Source: Litorimonas taeanensis
Lineage (GTDB): Bacteria; Pseudomonadota; Alphaproteobacteria; Caulobacterales; Maricaulaceae
Assembly (NCBI RefSeq): GCF_003634015.1
Contig: NZ_RBII01000002.1
Location: 585,597 to 649,596, forward strand
DNA length: 64,000 nucleotides
Reading direction: 5' to 3'
Shown: one piece after another, positions 46,278 to 55,205 of the stretch
Layout of the letters: each line of letters begins with the position of its first letter
Position numbering within the stretch: the stretch's first letter is position 1
The notes under the pieces: model-generated
What the model saw: the letters and a program-made list of their open reading frames with translations, nothing else
What the model was told of the DNA's origin: nothing
Database searches by the model: none
Made by a program: the position numbers and the translations under genes

Positions 46278-46712
46278 ATGTTGAAATATGTAACGCTTCT
46301 TGCGCCTTACCTTTTGAAGGTGCCACATCGCAACCCAGCCAAACGACTGGCTGGGTTTGCCTTTGTTTATGGCTTAATGGCTCTTGGCGCTGTGTTTGTT
46401 TTCACAGGTAGTTTTATATGGAGCGTTTCACATTACGGGTATGAGGTAAGCTTTATATTTGCTGGTCTATTTCTTCTTGGGCTTTCAGGCCTTTTCTGGA
46501 TTATCTTGAACTGGCCCAAGAGAATAAAGCCTGCAGCTTTTGAAAATGAGCTCAACAATGATCCAATAGGCTCGCTTTTACCCGAGAGCGCCAAACAAGA
46601 CCCCATCGTCCAATCCTTGTTGAAGCAAGTGAATGAATATCCGCTCGTTTCCTCATTAGCTGGCGTAACTGTGGGTATTATCCTTGCCAAAACCTTCTTT
46701 GAGGAGAGTTAG
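46278..46712 (+). CDS. YqjE-like phage-holin-family membrane protein
   Basis: This 144-residue protein is taken from the ATG at 46278, four bases after the previous stop; the open frame begins earlier but inside that gene. It has two central membrane helices (about residues 27-50 and 58-78) and a hydrophobic C-terminus. In many proteobacteria DUF883, YqjE-type and small membrane genes stand together, which supports the assignment. The function is unknown. Confidence 0.75.
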   Translation: MLKYVTLLAPYLLKVPHRNPAKRLAGFAFVYGLMALGAVFVFTGSFIWSVSHYGYEVSFIFAGLFLLGLSGLFWIILNWPKRIKPAAFENELNNDPIGSLLPESAKQDPIVQSLLKQVNEYPLVSSLAGVTVGIILAKTFFEES

Positions 46713-46713
46713 A

Positions 46714-46869
46714 ATGTCCCAATTGAATTTAGAAAATAGTGAAAAGACACATATTGATGAAGTCGATGCCAAAGGTGGTCGTAAAGAAGGCGTAAACCTT
46801 ATACTGACCTTGTCGATGATCATTGCCCTGGCGGTAATGACTCTAATCTTTATAATTTTCGTTATCTAG
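46714..46869 (+). CDS. Small tail-anchored membrane protein (third gene of the trio)
   Basis: This 51-residue protein is taken from the ATG at 46714, one base after the previous stop with GAGAG before it. It has a polar N-terminal half and a single C-terminal helix (LILTLSMIIALAVMTLIFII). It is easily missed because of length. Function is unknown; the position points to the same stress-induced operon. Confidence 0.6.
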   Translation: MSQLNLENSEKTHIDEVDAKGGRKEGVNLILTLSMIIALAVMTLIFIIFVI

Positions 46870-47001
46870 GCTCTTTCCAGAGGCCCCTATGGTTTGCCCA
46901 TAGCTATGTTTGAGTAGCGATGACGTAACCTTAAAAATCAATAATGCTAAAGCCACAAGCCATTTCTCGCATCGGCAAGGGGTTGGCTTTGTGTAAAAAA
47001 A

Positions 47002-47076
47002 TGGAGCGGGCGATGAGATTCGAACCCACGACCCTCACCTTGGCAAGGTGATGCTCTACCACTGAGCTACGCCCGC
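47002..47076 (-). tRNA. tRNA-Gly (GCC)
   Basis: On the minus strand the cloverleaf starts GCGGGCG and ends CGCCCGC plus T and an encoded CCA (47004-47002). The anticodon loop is TTGCCAA, so the anticodon is GCC for glycine codons GGC and GGU. The T-loop GGTTCGAATC is intact. A T7 run follows directly and may end transcription. Confidence 0.97.
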
Positions 47077-47128
47077 TCATATTTTGCGTATCAAGATCAT
47101 GAAAGACCCTGTGCGGCAGAAGTTGCGC

Positions 47129-47156
47129 TATATACCCCCTTTTTCAGGCATTTCAA
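47129..47156 (-). promoter_or_regulatory. Sigma-70 promoter of tRNA-Gly
   Basis: On the minus strand TTGAAA (47156-47151), 16 bases and TATATA (47134-47129), about 50 bases before the tRNA. This is a good housekeeping promoter and fits a tRNA gene. Confidence 0.7.
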
Positions 47157-47215
47157 GCGATTTGATGCAGTTTTTTTACTCGCCTTCATTTACTTAGCAC
47201 GCTAGCGCTTTTCCT

Positions 47216-47737
47216 ATGACGTCATCACGCGAACAAGCCCTGTTTTCTCAGCTAGAATCTCTTAATATTGTAACGGAAACACACAATCACGCGGCAATCT
47301 TTACTGTCGCAGAGGGTGAGGGCCAGCGTAAGAGTCGGGCCGGGAGGCATACAAAAAATTTGTTCTTAAAGGACAAGGCCGGCGCTTATGTTCTGATATG
47401 TGCAGTGAATGATACACAAATCAGACTCAATCGTCTCCATAAGCCTCTGGGCACAAAACGTCTTTCATTTGGAAAACCAGAAGCTCTGATAGAAAAGCTT
47501 GGGGTTAAGCCAGGTTCAGTGACACTGTTTTCCATTATCAATGATATGGGGAGTGAAGTGAGATTAGTACTCGATAAAGCGCTTTTTTCTTATGAACGTG
47601 TTTGGTTTCACCCCTTGCGAAACACCGCCAGCACCGCCATTTACACCAAGGATATACTGAAATTCGCCAAAGCCTTGAACCACGAACCCACGGTTATCGA
47701 CTTCAAGGCTTTGAACGAAGATAGCCCTCTGGGTTGA
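47216..47737 (+). CDS. ProX/YbaK-type aminoacyl-tRNA editing domain protein
   Basis: This is a 173-residue single-domain protein of the prolyl-tRNA synthetase-associated editing family (PrdX/ProXp-ala). It carries THNHAAIFTVAE, TKNLFLKDK with the conserved lysine, RLSFGKPEALIEKLGVKPG, SIINDMGSEV and FHPLRNTAS. Proteins of this type deacylate mischarged Ala-tRNA(Pro). The length and motifs fit a free-standing editor. It is followed 10 bases later by ybbN. Confidence 0.9.
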   Translation: MTSSREQALFSQLESLNIVTETHNHAAIFTVAEGEGQRKSRAGRHTKNLFLKDKAGAYVLICAVNDTQIRLNRLHKPLGTKRLSFGKPEALIEKLGVKPGSVTLFSIINDMGSEVRLVLDKALFSYERVWFHPLRNTASTAIYTKDILKFAKALNHEPTVIDFKALNEDSPLG

Positions 47738-47747
47738 AAGGAACATA

Positions 47748-48668
47748 ATGAACACACCATCTTCTGATACAGCGTCCAATATGACTGCGGATATTATCAA
47801 AGATTCGTCTGATATGGCTTTTATGGCTGATGTTGTTGAAGCCTCGAAAGAAACGCCTGTCGTTGTAGATTTCTGGGCGCCTTGGTGCGGTCCCTGTAAA
47901 CAACTTATGCCAGCACTTGAGCGAGCCGTTAAAGGTGTCTCTGGTAAAGTTAAGATGGTTAAAATTAACATTGACGAAAACCCTGGCGTTGCAGGTCAAT
48001 TGGGAGTGCGTTCTATTCCTGCTGTTTTTGCTTTCAAAGATGGAAAGCCTGTGGACGGGTTTATGGGCGGACAGCCAGAATCAGAACTTGATAAGTTCAT
48101 AGGCCGCTTGGCAGGGGAGGTGGACCCATCTGCGGAAGCACAAAGCCTCGTAGAGCGGGCCCGTGATAGTCTGGCTGCAGGAGATATTGGCGGCGCCGCT
48201 CAAGATTATGCTCAAGCTCTGAGTCTTGATGAGGCAAACCCCTCTGCCCGTGCAGGGCTTGCCCAAATCAATTTAGATTCTGGCAATGACATTGGCGCAG
48301 CAGAGCTAATCTCTAACACCCCAGTTTCCCTCGTGGATCATCCGGAAATCGCAGCCATTCGGTCTAAGCTAGCTCTCATTGAGGCCGCCCCTGAGCCAGA
48401 CGCGGAAGACCCTGCACTCGAACTGGCACAATCTGTCGAAAACAACCCAGACAATCTTGATGCGCGGCTAGAGCTTGCTAAAGCCTATGCCGCAACAGGA
48501 CGCAATGCACAGGCCGTTGAGCAGCTTTTATACTCTATTCGTAAAAACAGAGCCCATAATGACGAAGCTGCTCGGCTTTTCCTTTTGACAATATTCGAAG
48601 CGGAAGGCCCTCAATCAGAGGTCTCTATCAATGGTCGCCGTGAGCTTTCCTCAATCTTATTTGCATAA
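47748..48668 (+). CDS. ybbN: Thioredoxin-TPR co-chaperone YbbN (CnoX)
   Basis: This is a 306-residue protein with an N-terminal thioredoxin fold (WAPWCGPCKQ at about residues 44-53), so both active-site cysteines are present. A TPR-like C-terminal half follows, with repeats of the YAQALSLDEANPSARAGLAQ kind. Such CnoX proteins act as chaperone-redox factors that pass clients to GroEL and DnaK. E. coli CnoX has SxxC in place of CxxC, so this one could still be redox active. It lies in a run with the editing protein and the LON-domain gene. Confidence 0.9.
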   Translation: MNTPSSDTASNMTADIIKDSSDMAFMADVVEASKETPVVVDFWAPWCGPCKQLMPALERAVKGVSGKVKMVKINIDENPGVAGQLGVRSIPAVFAFKDGKPVDGFMGGQPESELDKFIGRLAGEVDPSAEAQSLVERARDSLAAGDIGGAAQDYAQALSLDEANPSARAGLAQINLDSGNDIGAAELISNTPVSLVDHPEIAAIRSKLALIEAAPEPDAEDPALELAQSVENNPDNLDARLELAKAYAATGRNAQAVEQLLYSIRKNRAHNDEAARLFLLTIFEAEGPQSEVSINGRRELSSILFA

Positions 48669-48679
48669 CATTATAATTC

Positions 48680-49351
48680 ATGAGCGCTTATTATAAATCA
48701 CTAGCCCGAAGAACTTCACCAGAAACGGTGTCGCTCTTTCCTTTAAACGGAGCCGTATTATTACCAGCCTGTGATTTGCCATTGAATATTTTTGAGCCAC
48801 GTTATCTAAATATGGTTGATGATGCTCTTAAGGGCGATCGATTAATTGGCATGATTCAAAGCACCAAGGCCGGTCTGGCCCCCGTGGGTGGGCTCGGCCG
48901 CATTATTCAATTCTCAGAGACAGATGACGGGCGCTATTTAATCGTATTAAAGGGCTTAAAGCGCTTTAAGCTTGGCGCTGATATTGAAAGCTCGGCCCCT
49001 TATCGCCAAGCTAAAGTTGATTTCTCTAGCTTTGATCAAGATGCAGATATTCACGGGGCAAAACGGACAACAGAAAGCCTGTCAGAAGGTGGAAGAACAG
49101 AGCGTTCAGCACTGACAGTTGCAATGAAGGCTTTGGCCAAAAAAATAGGGGTACAAGTCGATTGGCAAGGCCTCTCTGATATTCCATTGCCCGTTTTAAT
49201 CAATCAAGCCGCCATGATTTCGCCCTTTCAACCCGAGGACAAACAGTCTCTCATCGAAGCCGTTACGACGGATGAAAGGCGGCGCTTACTTATCGGCCTT
49301 ATGCATTTATATGCGGGCGGTGAAGGCCCTAACGCGCCCAAGACGCAATAG
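48680..49351 (+). CDS. LON peptidase substrate-binding domain protein
   Basis: This is a 223-residue protein with the N-terminal domain of Lon proteases and no ATPase or protease part. Motifs are VSLFPLNGAVLLPACDLPLNIFEPRY (segment), MVDDALKGDRLIGMIQ and GGLGRIIQFSETDDGRYLI. These stand-alone proteins are common in alphaproteobacteria between ybbN and a Trm112-type gene, as here. Role unknown; probably protein binding. Confidence 0.92.
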   Translation: MSAYYKSLARRTSPETVSLFPLNGAVLLPACDLPLNIFEPRYLNMVDDALKGDRLIGMIQSTKAGLAPVGGLGRIIQFSETDDGRYLIVLKGLKRFKLGADIESSAPYRQAKVDFSSFDQDADIHGAKRTTESLSEGGRTERSALTVAMKALAKKIGVQVDWQGLSDIPLPVLINQAAMISPFQPEDKQSLIEAVTTDERRRLLIGLMHLYAGGEGPNAPKTQ

Positions 49352-49384
49352 GTTAAACTGACAAGCCAAAACCATAGGTATGAT

Positions 49385-49576
49385 ATGAACACCTCAAGCC
49401 ACGCTGACATTTTAGTTGATCCAAAAATGCTAAATGTTCTTGTCTGCCCAAAAACAGGTGGGCCGTTAACTTATAATTCTGACACCAAGGAATTAATCAG
49501 CAAAAAAGCAAAATTAGCCTTTCCGGTTCGTGAGGGCGTTCCGATAATGTTAATTGATGAAGCAAAGCCGCTTTAA
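49385..49576 (+). CDS. Trm112 family protein
   Basis: This is a 63-residue protein with the small zinc-finger-like Trm112 fold: [15 protein letters not shown] then [15 protein letters not shown]. Only one cysteine is visible, as in many bacterial versions. Trm112 proteins act as partners of methyltransferases and are often near LON-domain genes. It lies 33 bases after the LON-domain gene. The partner is unknown. Confidence 0.88.
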   Translation: MNTSSHADILVDPKMLNVLVCPKTGGPLTYNSDTKELISKKAKLAFPVREGVPIMLIDEAKPL

Positions 49577-49715
49577 ATATGCCGTTTGCCCATAATCGCC
49601 GATATTATCTATGAAATTCATATCACTTAAAGACTCGTATTATGGTTAATAAGTGTTACTTTTAACCTGTTAAGGTGCCTAAAGAGATTTGCCGCCTTGC
49701 AACAAGGTAATATCG

Positions 49716-51518
49716 ATGGCCCTTAAAAATAGTACATTTTCAAACTACCGATTATTCGGCGCTTTGGCTATCAGCATCAATCTATGGGCTTATAGTGCGC
49801 TGGTATCTGCCGCGGCGCTCACTGAAACCGCTGTAACACAAGACACATCGCAACATGCTCAAATCTCTGGGGTGGTTGAAAGTCACCTCCAGAATAATGC
49901 CGAAGATATTTTTTTAAAAAGTGGGCTTTCAAAAGGCAGGATAGACGCTGCCCTAAAAGTTTATAAGCAAGCTGGATACTCGCCTTTATGGAAACGCGGA
50001 GCCGCAGAAAAGCTCAATGCGCTACCTGTATTTTTTAAAAGTCACGGACTGAAGCCCTCTGTATCAAACGAATCAATTCAAGCCCTTATTCAAGCACGTT
50101 TTGAAAGCCGCTCGGCGGCTGAACGCGCAATGGCAGATCTACATTTAACAATTCTTTGGTTAAACTTGGCCTTAGAATTGTCAGGCCGTTCATATGATAT
50201 GGAAAATTCGTCAAATGCAGAGCAAGTTTCTCAGCGTTTAAAAAAGGCGGCGGGTAAAGATCCATTATTAGAAATGAATGTCTTTGCCCCTCAAGCCCCG
50301 CAATATGAAAACTTACGCCGAGCTTTAGGGTTATATACAAATAAAGCGCACCAAGGCGGATGGAAAGCCCTTCCAGTTATTCACCGCCCTATCGAAGTTG
50401 GCCAATATTCTCTCTTAATCCCAGCGATACGCCAACGACTTAAGGATGAAGGGTTTTTATCCCTGACTGTTGTCTCGAATGTTGTCGATGGGGTGCAAGT
50501 CTTCACCTCTGGACACAACAACGACCCTTTACAAAACTTGGAGCTCTATGACACAGAGTTAGAAAGCGGCGTTCGGGCGTTTCAAAAACATCACGGTCTG
50601 AATATAGACGGTGTTATTGGGTCAATGACCTTAAGAGTGATGAATGAAAGCGCTGACTCTAAAATAAAGCAGATTGAGGACACTTTGAATGCGTGGCGAG
50701 CCCTGTCGCAATTCAATGCTTCGGTACATGAAAATTATATTTGGGCCAATATTCCTTCCTTCACCGTTGAAGGCTGGGCTCATGGTAAAAAATCAATTTC
50801 CATGGGAACCATAGTTGGCACACAGGACACACAAACGCCTTCATTCTCTGATGAAGTTGAATATATCGTTGTGAATCCTAAATGGTACTTACCCACCAGT
50901 GTCGTCGAACGGCAAATGCTTTCTAAGCTGAAAAAAAATCCAAACTACGCCGCAGAACATCATTATAAAATCTATAGCCGGAAAACAGGCGGTGAATTAG
51001 ACCCTCTCACTGTAGATTGGAATCAAGCCGGCATCAGCCGTAAAATTCAAATGGTGCAACAGCCCGGTGTTCACAATTCGCTTGGTCAAATGAAATTCAT
51101 CTTTCCGAACCGGCATGCTGTCTATATGCATGCAACCCCCATGCAGCACTTATTCGCGCGGGATATGCGGGCTTTTAGTGCGGGTTGTATACGCCTTGAA
51201 GACCCAGTCTCTATGGCAAACTGGATTACAAATTTAGATTCAGAAATTGATACTGAGGCATTTAACCAGACCCTAAATTCAGCAGAACGCGAACGCTTTT
51301 ATCTCGGAGAGCATTTGCCTATTCACATAACCTATATGCCCGTAACGGCTGATAAGTTTGGTATGCCTACATTTCACCGAGATATATATAACAAATTCAA
51401 AGCCCCTGATTATGTGACTCAACCCTATGATTTAGTTGTTCCTCAAAGAATCGCCGAATTAAAGGTAAAGGCCCCAACTTCATCCTCGGGGGCGGGCTCC
51501 TTTAATCAGCACGAATAA
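49716..51518 (+). CDS. L,D-transpeptidase (YcbB-like, with peptidoglycan-binding domain)
   Basis: This is about 600 residues from the ATG at 49716 with AAGG upstream; a TTG at 49689 is also in frame. A signal-anchor lies near residues 12-34. An N-terminal scaffold follows (KAYKQAGYSPLW-like segment), then a peptidoglycan-binding domain (LESGVRAFQKHHGLNIDGVIG; part), then the YkuD catalytic domain ending in HATPMQHLFA and FSAGCIRLEDP with the catalytic cysteine. It forms 3-3 crosslinks in peptidoglycan, or attaches proteins to it. Length matches YcbB-type enzymes. Confidence 0.92.
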   Translation: MALKNSTFSNYRLFGALAISINLWAYSALVSAAALTETAVTQDTSQHAQISGVVESHLQNNAEDIFLKSGLSKGRIDAALKVYKQAGYSPLWKRGAAEKLNALPVFFKSHGLKPSVSNESIQALIQARFESRSAAERAMADLHLTILWLNLALELSGRSYDMENSSNAEQVSQRLKKAAGKDPLLEMNVFAPQAPQYENLRRALGLYTNKAHQGGWKALPVIHRPIEVGQYSLLIPAIRQRLKDEGFLSLTVVSNVVDGVQVFTSGHNNDPLQNLELYDTELESGVRAFQKHHGLNIDGVIGSMTLRVMNESADSKIKQIEDTLNAWRALSQFNASVHENYIWANIPSFTVEGWAHGKKSISMGTIVGTQDTQTPSFSDEVEYIVVNPKWYLPTSVVERQMLSKLKKNPNYAAEHHYKIYSRKTGGELDPLTVDWNQAGISRKIQMVQQPGVHNSLGQMKFIFPNRHAVYMHATPMQHLFARDMRAFSAGCIRLEDPVSMANWITNLDSEIDTEAFNQTLNSAERERFYLGEHLPIHITYMPVTADKFGMPTFHRDIYNKFKAPDYVTQPYDLVVPQRIAELKVKAPTSSSGAGSFNQHE

Positions 51519-51579
51519 CCATTGATTTTGTATCCATCCTTTTGCTTTTTTTTGATGGTTTTTCACCTGAACGGCCAGC

Positions 51580-51608
51580 CTTGACGCGCCCTTAAAGGCT
51601 TCCCATCT
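51580..51608 (+). promoter_or_regulatory. RpoH (sigma-32) promoter of hslV
   Basis: CTTGACG (51580-51586), 15 bases and CCCATCT (51602-51608). It fits the heat-shock pattern and ends 38 bases before the hslV ATG. Confidence 0.75.
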
Positions 51609-51646
51609 CTAAGCTTCATTAAAAGCTGATATTAGGAAAATCTTTT

Positions 51647-52216
51647 ATGGCCGATCAATATGATTATGCCGACGCTTCTCAATGGCGCGGCACAACAATT
51701 TTAACCGTCCGAAAGAATGGAAAAGTCGTCATTGTCGGCGACGGCCAAGTGAGCGCGGGTAATACCGTCATGAAAGGAAATGCTCGTAAAGTGCGCACTC
51801 TTGCAGGCGAGAAAATTCTGACGGGCTTCGCTGGCGCAACAGCAGATGCATTTGCTTTATTAGAGCGATTAGAAACCAAGGTCGAACAATACCCGACACA
51901 ATTAGCCCGCGCCTGTGTTGAGCTCGCTAAGGACTGGCGTACCGACAAATATCTAAGACAGCTGCAAGCTATGTTGATTGTAGCAGACAAATCAGAAACC
52001 TTCGTTTTAACTGGCAATGGCGATGTCGTAGAGCCTGAGGGCGGCATTACCGCCATTGGATCAGGCGGAAATTATGCTCTTTCTGCGGCCATCGCTATGG
52101 ATGAGTATGAGGAAGACGCGGAAACATTAGCCAGAAAGGCGATGAAAATTGCTGATCGCATTTGTGTTTTCACAAATAATAACCTTACCTTGGAGAGCTT
52201 GGATTCTGACTCTTAA
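51647..52216 (+). CDS. hslV: ATP-dependent protease subunit HslV
   Basis: This is a 189-residue proteasome-like peptidase. The catalytic threonine follows the short propeptide ([22 protein letters not shown]), with ARKVRTL and the CAD-like C-terminus. It forms a dodecamer that degrades proteins unfolded by HslU. A heat-shock promoter precedes it. Unlike most genomes, hslU does not follow directly: a membrane-protein gene lies between. Confidence 0.96.
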   Translation: MADQYDYADASQWRGTTILTVRKNGKVVIVGDGQVSAGNTVMKGNARKVRTLAGEKILTGFAGATADAFALLERLETKVEQYPTQLARACVELAKDWRTDKYLRQLQAMLIVADKSETFVLTGNGDVVEPEGGITAIGSGGNYALSAAIAMDEYEEDAETLARKAMKIADRICVFTNNNLTLESLDSDS

Positions 52217-52257
52217 TCCTATTTTTCTTTTTTAGCGTTTCAGGCTAAGAAAGCCGT

Positions 52258-53313
52258 ATGACAAAAACCAGCCATATGAATGCCGCACAAATTCAGCAAG
52301 CTTTAGAGGCCGGCATTATATCCGCGAGTCAGGCCAAATCCATGCATGACGCCTTGGAACAAACGTCTGATAGGTTAAATTGGGATACAGCTCACATTGG
52401 CGATGAGGAAAACCTTCGTTTTCTCCGTCGCTTTTCTGATATCTTCCTGGCGATAGGTCTTAGTATATTGGGGCTCGGTGCCGCTGGACTTGTTAATCTT
52501 TTAGGTGGCGGCATTGTTAATTGGTTTGCGGCCGGAGCCTGCCTGATATTTGCGCTCTATTTTGGACGTCGTAAGCGCGCCCACTTACCAACCTTAGTTC
52601 TCGCGCTTGCTTTTCTTATATTTGTGCAGGCGGGGGCTAGCGCTTTATTTGGTGGAAGCGGAACAATTGCCGCCCTCCTCACATTAGCGGCGATGGGTTT
52701 ATTCTATTACTTCATTCGCCTACCATTTTGTATTGCTCTCATTGCCCTCGCTAGTCTTTATCTGGTCTTCGCGCTTATCCGTTATAGCTTGCCGGGCGCT
52801 TTGCCTGTGCATACGGGAGTGGTTTTAATGGTTTGCGGCACCATTATTTTCGTCATTGCATTAATATATGACAGCAAAGACTTTCAGCGAAAGACACGGT
52901 TTTCTGATAATGCCTTTTGGCTCCACTTTCTTGCGGCCCCTATGATTATTCATGGCTTCGCCATTGGTGCTATACGAAACAAAGTAGACATCGCATTTGG
53001 CTTTGTTCCCATAGTGGATATCGACCGCTCTGACGCTATTCTCGTTCTAATCCTTGTCGGAATCATCGCCTTAATCGGTCTGGCTATAAATCGCCGCGGA
53101 ATGATCGTTTCATCGCTTGGTTATGCGGCTTTCTCTTTGATTTATCTAATGGGTGGTACGGGCTTAGGCTTTAGTGGAGTTCTCGTTGCATCATTGATAT
53201 TATTAGGCGCAAGTATTGTTTTGCTTGGTGTGGTTTGGCACCGATTAAGAGATATTCTTCTGACCATTTTGCCAAAATGGAAAATTTTTCCACCTGCATT
53301 CAAAGAAGATTAA
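52258..53313 (+). CDS. Multi-helix membrane protein between hslV and hslU
   Basis: This is a 351-residue protein with a soluble N-terminus (about 1-55) and around nine to ten hydrophobic helices from residue 60 on. The N-terminal start (QIQQALEAGIISASQAKSMH) resembles the DUF2157-type membrane proteins, which begin with a short helical region followed by a string of helices. No enzymatic motif is seen. It is 41 bases after hslV and 62 before hslU, so it is probably cotranscribed under heat shock. Its role in proteolysis is unknown. Confidence 0.72.
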   Translation: MTKTSHMNAAQIQQALEAGIISASQAKSMHDALEQTSDRLNWDTAHIGDEENLRFLRRFSDIFLAIGLSILGLGAAGLVNLLGGGIVNWFAAGACLIFALYFGRRKRAHLPTLVLALAFLIFVQAGASALFGGSGTIAALLTLAAMGLFYYFIRLPFCIALIALASLYLVFALIRYSLPGALPVHTGVVLMVCGTIIFVIALIYDSKDFQRKTRFSDNAFWLHFLAAPMIIHGFAIGAIRNKVDIAFGFVPIVDIDRSDAILVLILVGIIALIGLAINRRGMIVSSLGYAAFSLIYLMGGTGLGFSGVLVASLILLGASIVLLGVVWHRLRDILLTILPKWKIFPPAFKED

Positions 53314-53375
53314 ACACGCTGTTGAACGCTATAGAACCCTCTTGAATTTATAGTTAGCCGCCCCATTTTTATGGC

Positions 53376-54680
53376 ATGACAGATAGTTTTACACCCAGAG
53401 AAATTGTTTCTGAACTCGATCGCCATATTGTGGCTCAAGCCGATGCCAAACGGGCGGTCGCAATTGCGCTTCGTAATCGCTGGCGCCGAAAAAAAGTCGA
53501 AATCGATTTACGGGGCGAAATCACCCCTAAAAACATTCTCATGATTGGCCCCACAGGGGTTGGTAAAACTGAGATATCGCGCCGCCTCGCGAAACTAGCG
53601 CAAGCCCCTTTTATAAAAATAGAAGCCACTAAATTTACAGAAGTGGGTTATGTGGGCCGTGACGTCGAGCAAATTATTCGAGATTTGGTCGAAGCGGCAA
53701 TTACGTTGCTACGTGATCAAAAACGGGAACAAGTGAAAGCTCAAGCTGAAAAAGCCGCAGAAGCCCGTATCATTGATGCGCTAGTCGGTGAAAATGCAGG
53801 AGAGGCCACACGTAGTAAATTTAGACAAAAGCTTATTTCTGGAGAGCTAGACGACAAAGAAGTCGAGTTAGAGCTTTCCGATACTGGCTCGCCCTTTCAA
53901 GGTTTTGAGATACCAGGACAACCCGGCGCAAGCATGGGCATGATGGACCTTGGGGCACTTTTTGGAAAAGGTGGCCGCACTAAAAAAGTTAAACTCCGTA
54001 TAGGCGACGCTCATGGCCCTTTGCTCTCAGAAGAAGCGGATAAATTATTAGATGACGACTCCATCAAGCGCGAAGCCGTAGAGCGCGCGGAACAAGACGG
54101 TATCGTCTTCTTGGATGAGATAGATAAAATCACAGCGCGTTCAGATGCTCGCGGAGGCGATGTTTCCCGTGAAGGCGTACAACGAGATTTACTGCCCTTA
54201 ATTGAGGGGACAACTGTCGCAACCAAATATGGGCCCGTCAAAACAGACCATATTCTCTTTATTGCCAGCGGCGCTTTCCACGTTGCGAAACCCTCTGACT
54301 TGTTACCCGAGCTTCAAGGCCGTCTTCCAATTCGAGTCGAATTACGAGCATTAAAAGAAGAAGACTTTGTTCGCATCCTGACAGAACCAGAAGCCAGCCT
54401 TATTAAACAATACAAAGCGCTCATGGAAACCGAGGATGTAACGCTTGATTTCACAGAAGACGGTATTGCCGAAATCGCGAAAATATCAGCAGAGGTAAAT
54501 GCAAATGTTGAGAATATTGGAGCGCGGCGATTACATACTGTGATGGAACGCTTGCTTGATGATATCAGCTTCACGGCTACTGATAAAAGCGGTGAAAATC
54601 TGAAAATTGATGCAGATTATGTCCGCGAACATGTAGGAAAATTGGCAAGCAACCAAGATTTGAGCAAGTTTATTTTATAA
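53376..54680 (+). CDS. hslU: ATP-dependent protease ATPase subunit HslU
   Basis: This 434-residue AAA+ unfoldase begins with [21 protein letters not shown] and has the Walker [10 protein letters not shown], the pore-loop GYVGRDVE, the acidic I-domain (about residues 110-240), Walker [10 protein letters not shown] and a sensor-2 region near [13 protein letters not shown]. It unfolds substrates and feeds them to HslV. The C-terminus ends in FIL, needed to dock into HslV. Confidence 0.97.
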   Translation: MTDSFTPREIVSELDRHIVAQADAKRAVAIALRNRWRRKKVEIDLRGEITPKNILMIGPTGVGKTEISRRLAKLAQAPFIKIEATKFTEVGYVGRDVEQIIRDLVEAAITLLRDQKREQVKAQAEKAAEARIIDALVGENAGEATRSKFRQKLISGELDDKEVELELSDTGSPFQGFEIPGQPGASMGMMDLGALFGKGGRTKKVKLRIGDAHGPLLSEEADKLLDDDSIKREAVERAEQDGIVFLDEIDKITARSDARGGDVSREGVQRDLLPLIEGTTVATKYGPVKTDHILFIASGAFHVAKPSDLLPELQGRLPIRVELRALKEEDFVRILTEPEASLIKQYKALMETEDVTLDFTEDGIAEIAKISAEVNANVENIGARRLHTVMERLLDDISFTATDKSGENLKIDADYVREHVGKLASNQDLSKFIL

Positions 54681-54693
54681 CGCTTTTACGTAT

Positions 54694-55197
54694 CTAACGC
54701 TTTAGGAACACATACCACGCACCAGAACCACCATGTTTGATATGAGCCTGTGCATAGGTGGCTATAAGTGGTCTCAGGCTTGGATCATTAATCCAGTTAG
54801 GGAAGTTTCGGCGCAAAACACCGTCTAATCTTTGGCCCTTGCCAGTGACTACAAGCAAACATTTCTTATTATGCTTGGCCGCCCGCATAACAGCCTTTAC
54901 CAAAGCGGGCTGCGCTTCGGCTTGAGTCATGTCGTGTAAGTCAATTTTCGCATCAATTTCTACGCGGCCACGGCGCGTTTTCTTGTCATTATTCACTTCA
55001 AGGGTTTTAGGTATTGCCTTAGCTGTCGCCGATTCCACAGGCCCTATACGCAACATATTTGCAAAGTCTTCTCGAGTCGGCAGAGGTTTTGCACTGCCCT
55101 TGCCTTTAAAATATCGACGCGGCGCAACTGTGCGGGCGACACGTTTCCAATCCGCTTTATCTTGAGGTTTTAAGGCTTTCTCTTTGTCCCAACTCAT
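54694..55197 (-). CDS. Smr domain protein
   Basis: This is a 167-residue basic protein with a flexible N-terminal half (about 1-80) and a C-terminal Smr domain (IDLHDMTQAEAQPAL, LLVVTGKGQ and HGGSGAWYVFLKR). The first motif has the LDLHG-type segment as DLHDM rather than DLHGM. Smr domains nick branched or structured nucleic acids in MutS2 and SmrB. It is convergent with hslU and lies 8 bases after the mltA-like start region on the same strand. Confidence 0.9.
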   Translation of the reverse strand: MSWDKEKALKPQDKADWKRVARTVAPRRYFKGKGSAKPLPTREDFANMLRIGPVESATAKAIPKTLEVNNDKKTRRGRVEIDAKIDLHDMTQAEAQPALVKAVMRAAKHNKKCLLVVTGKGQRLDGVLRRNFPNWINDPSLRPLIATYAQAHIKHGGSGAWYVFLKR

Positions 55198-55205
55198 CGC
55201 ATCAT

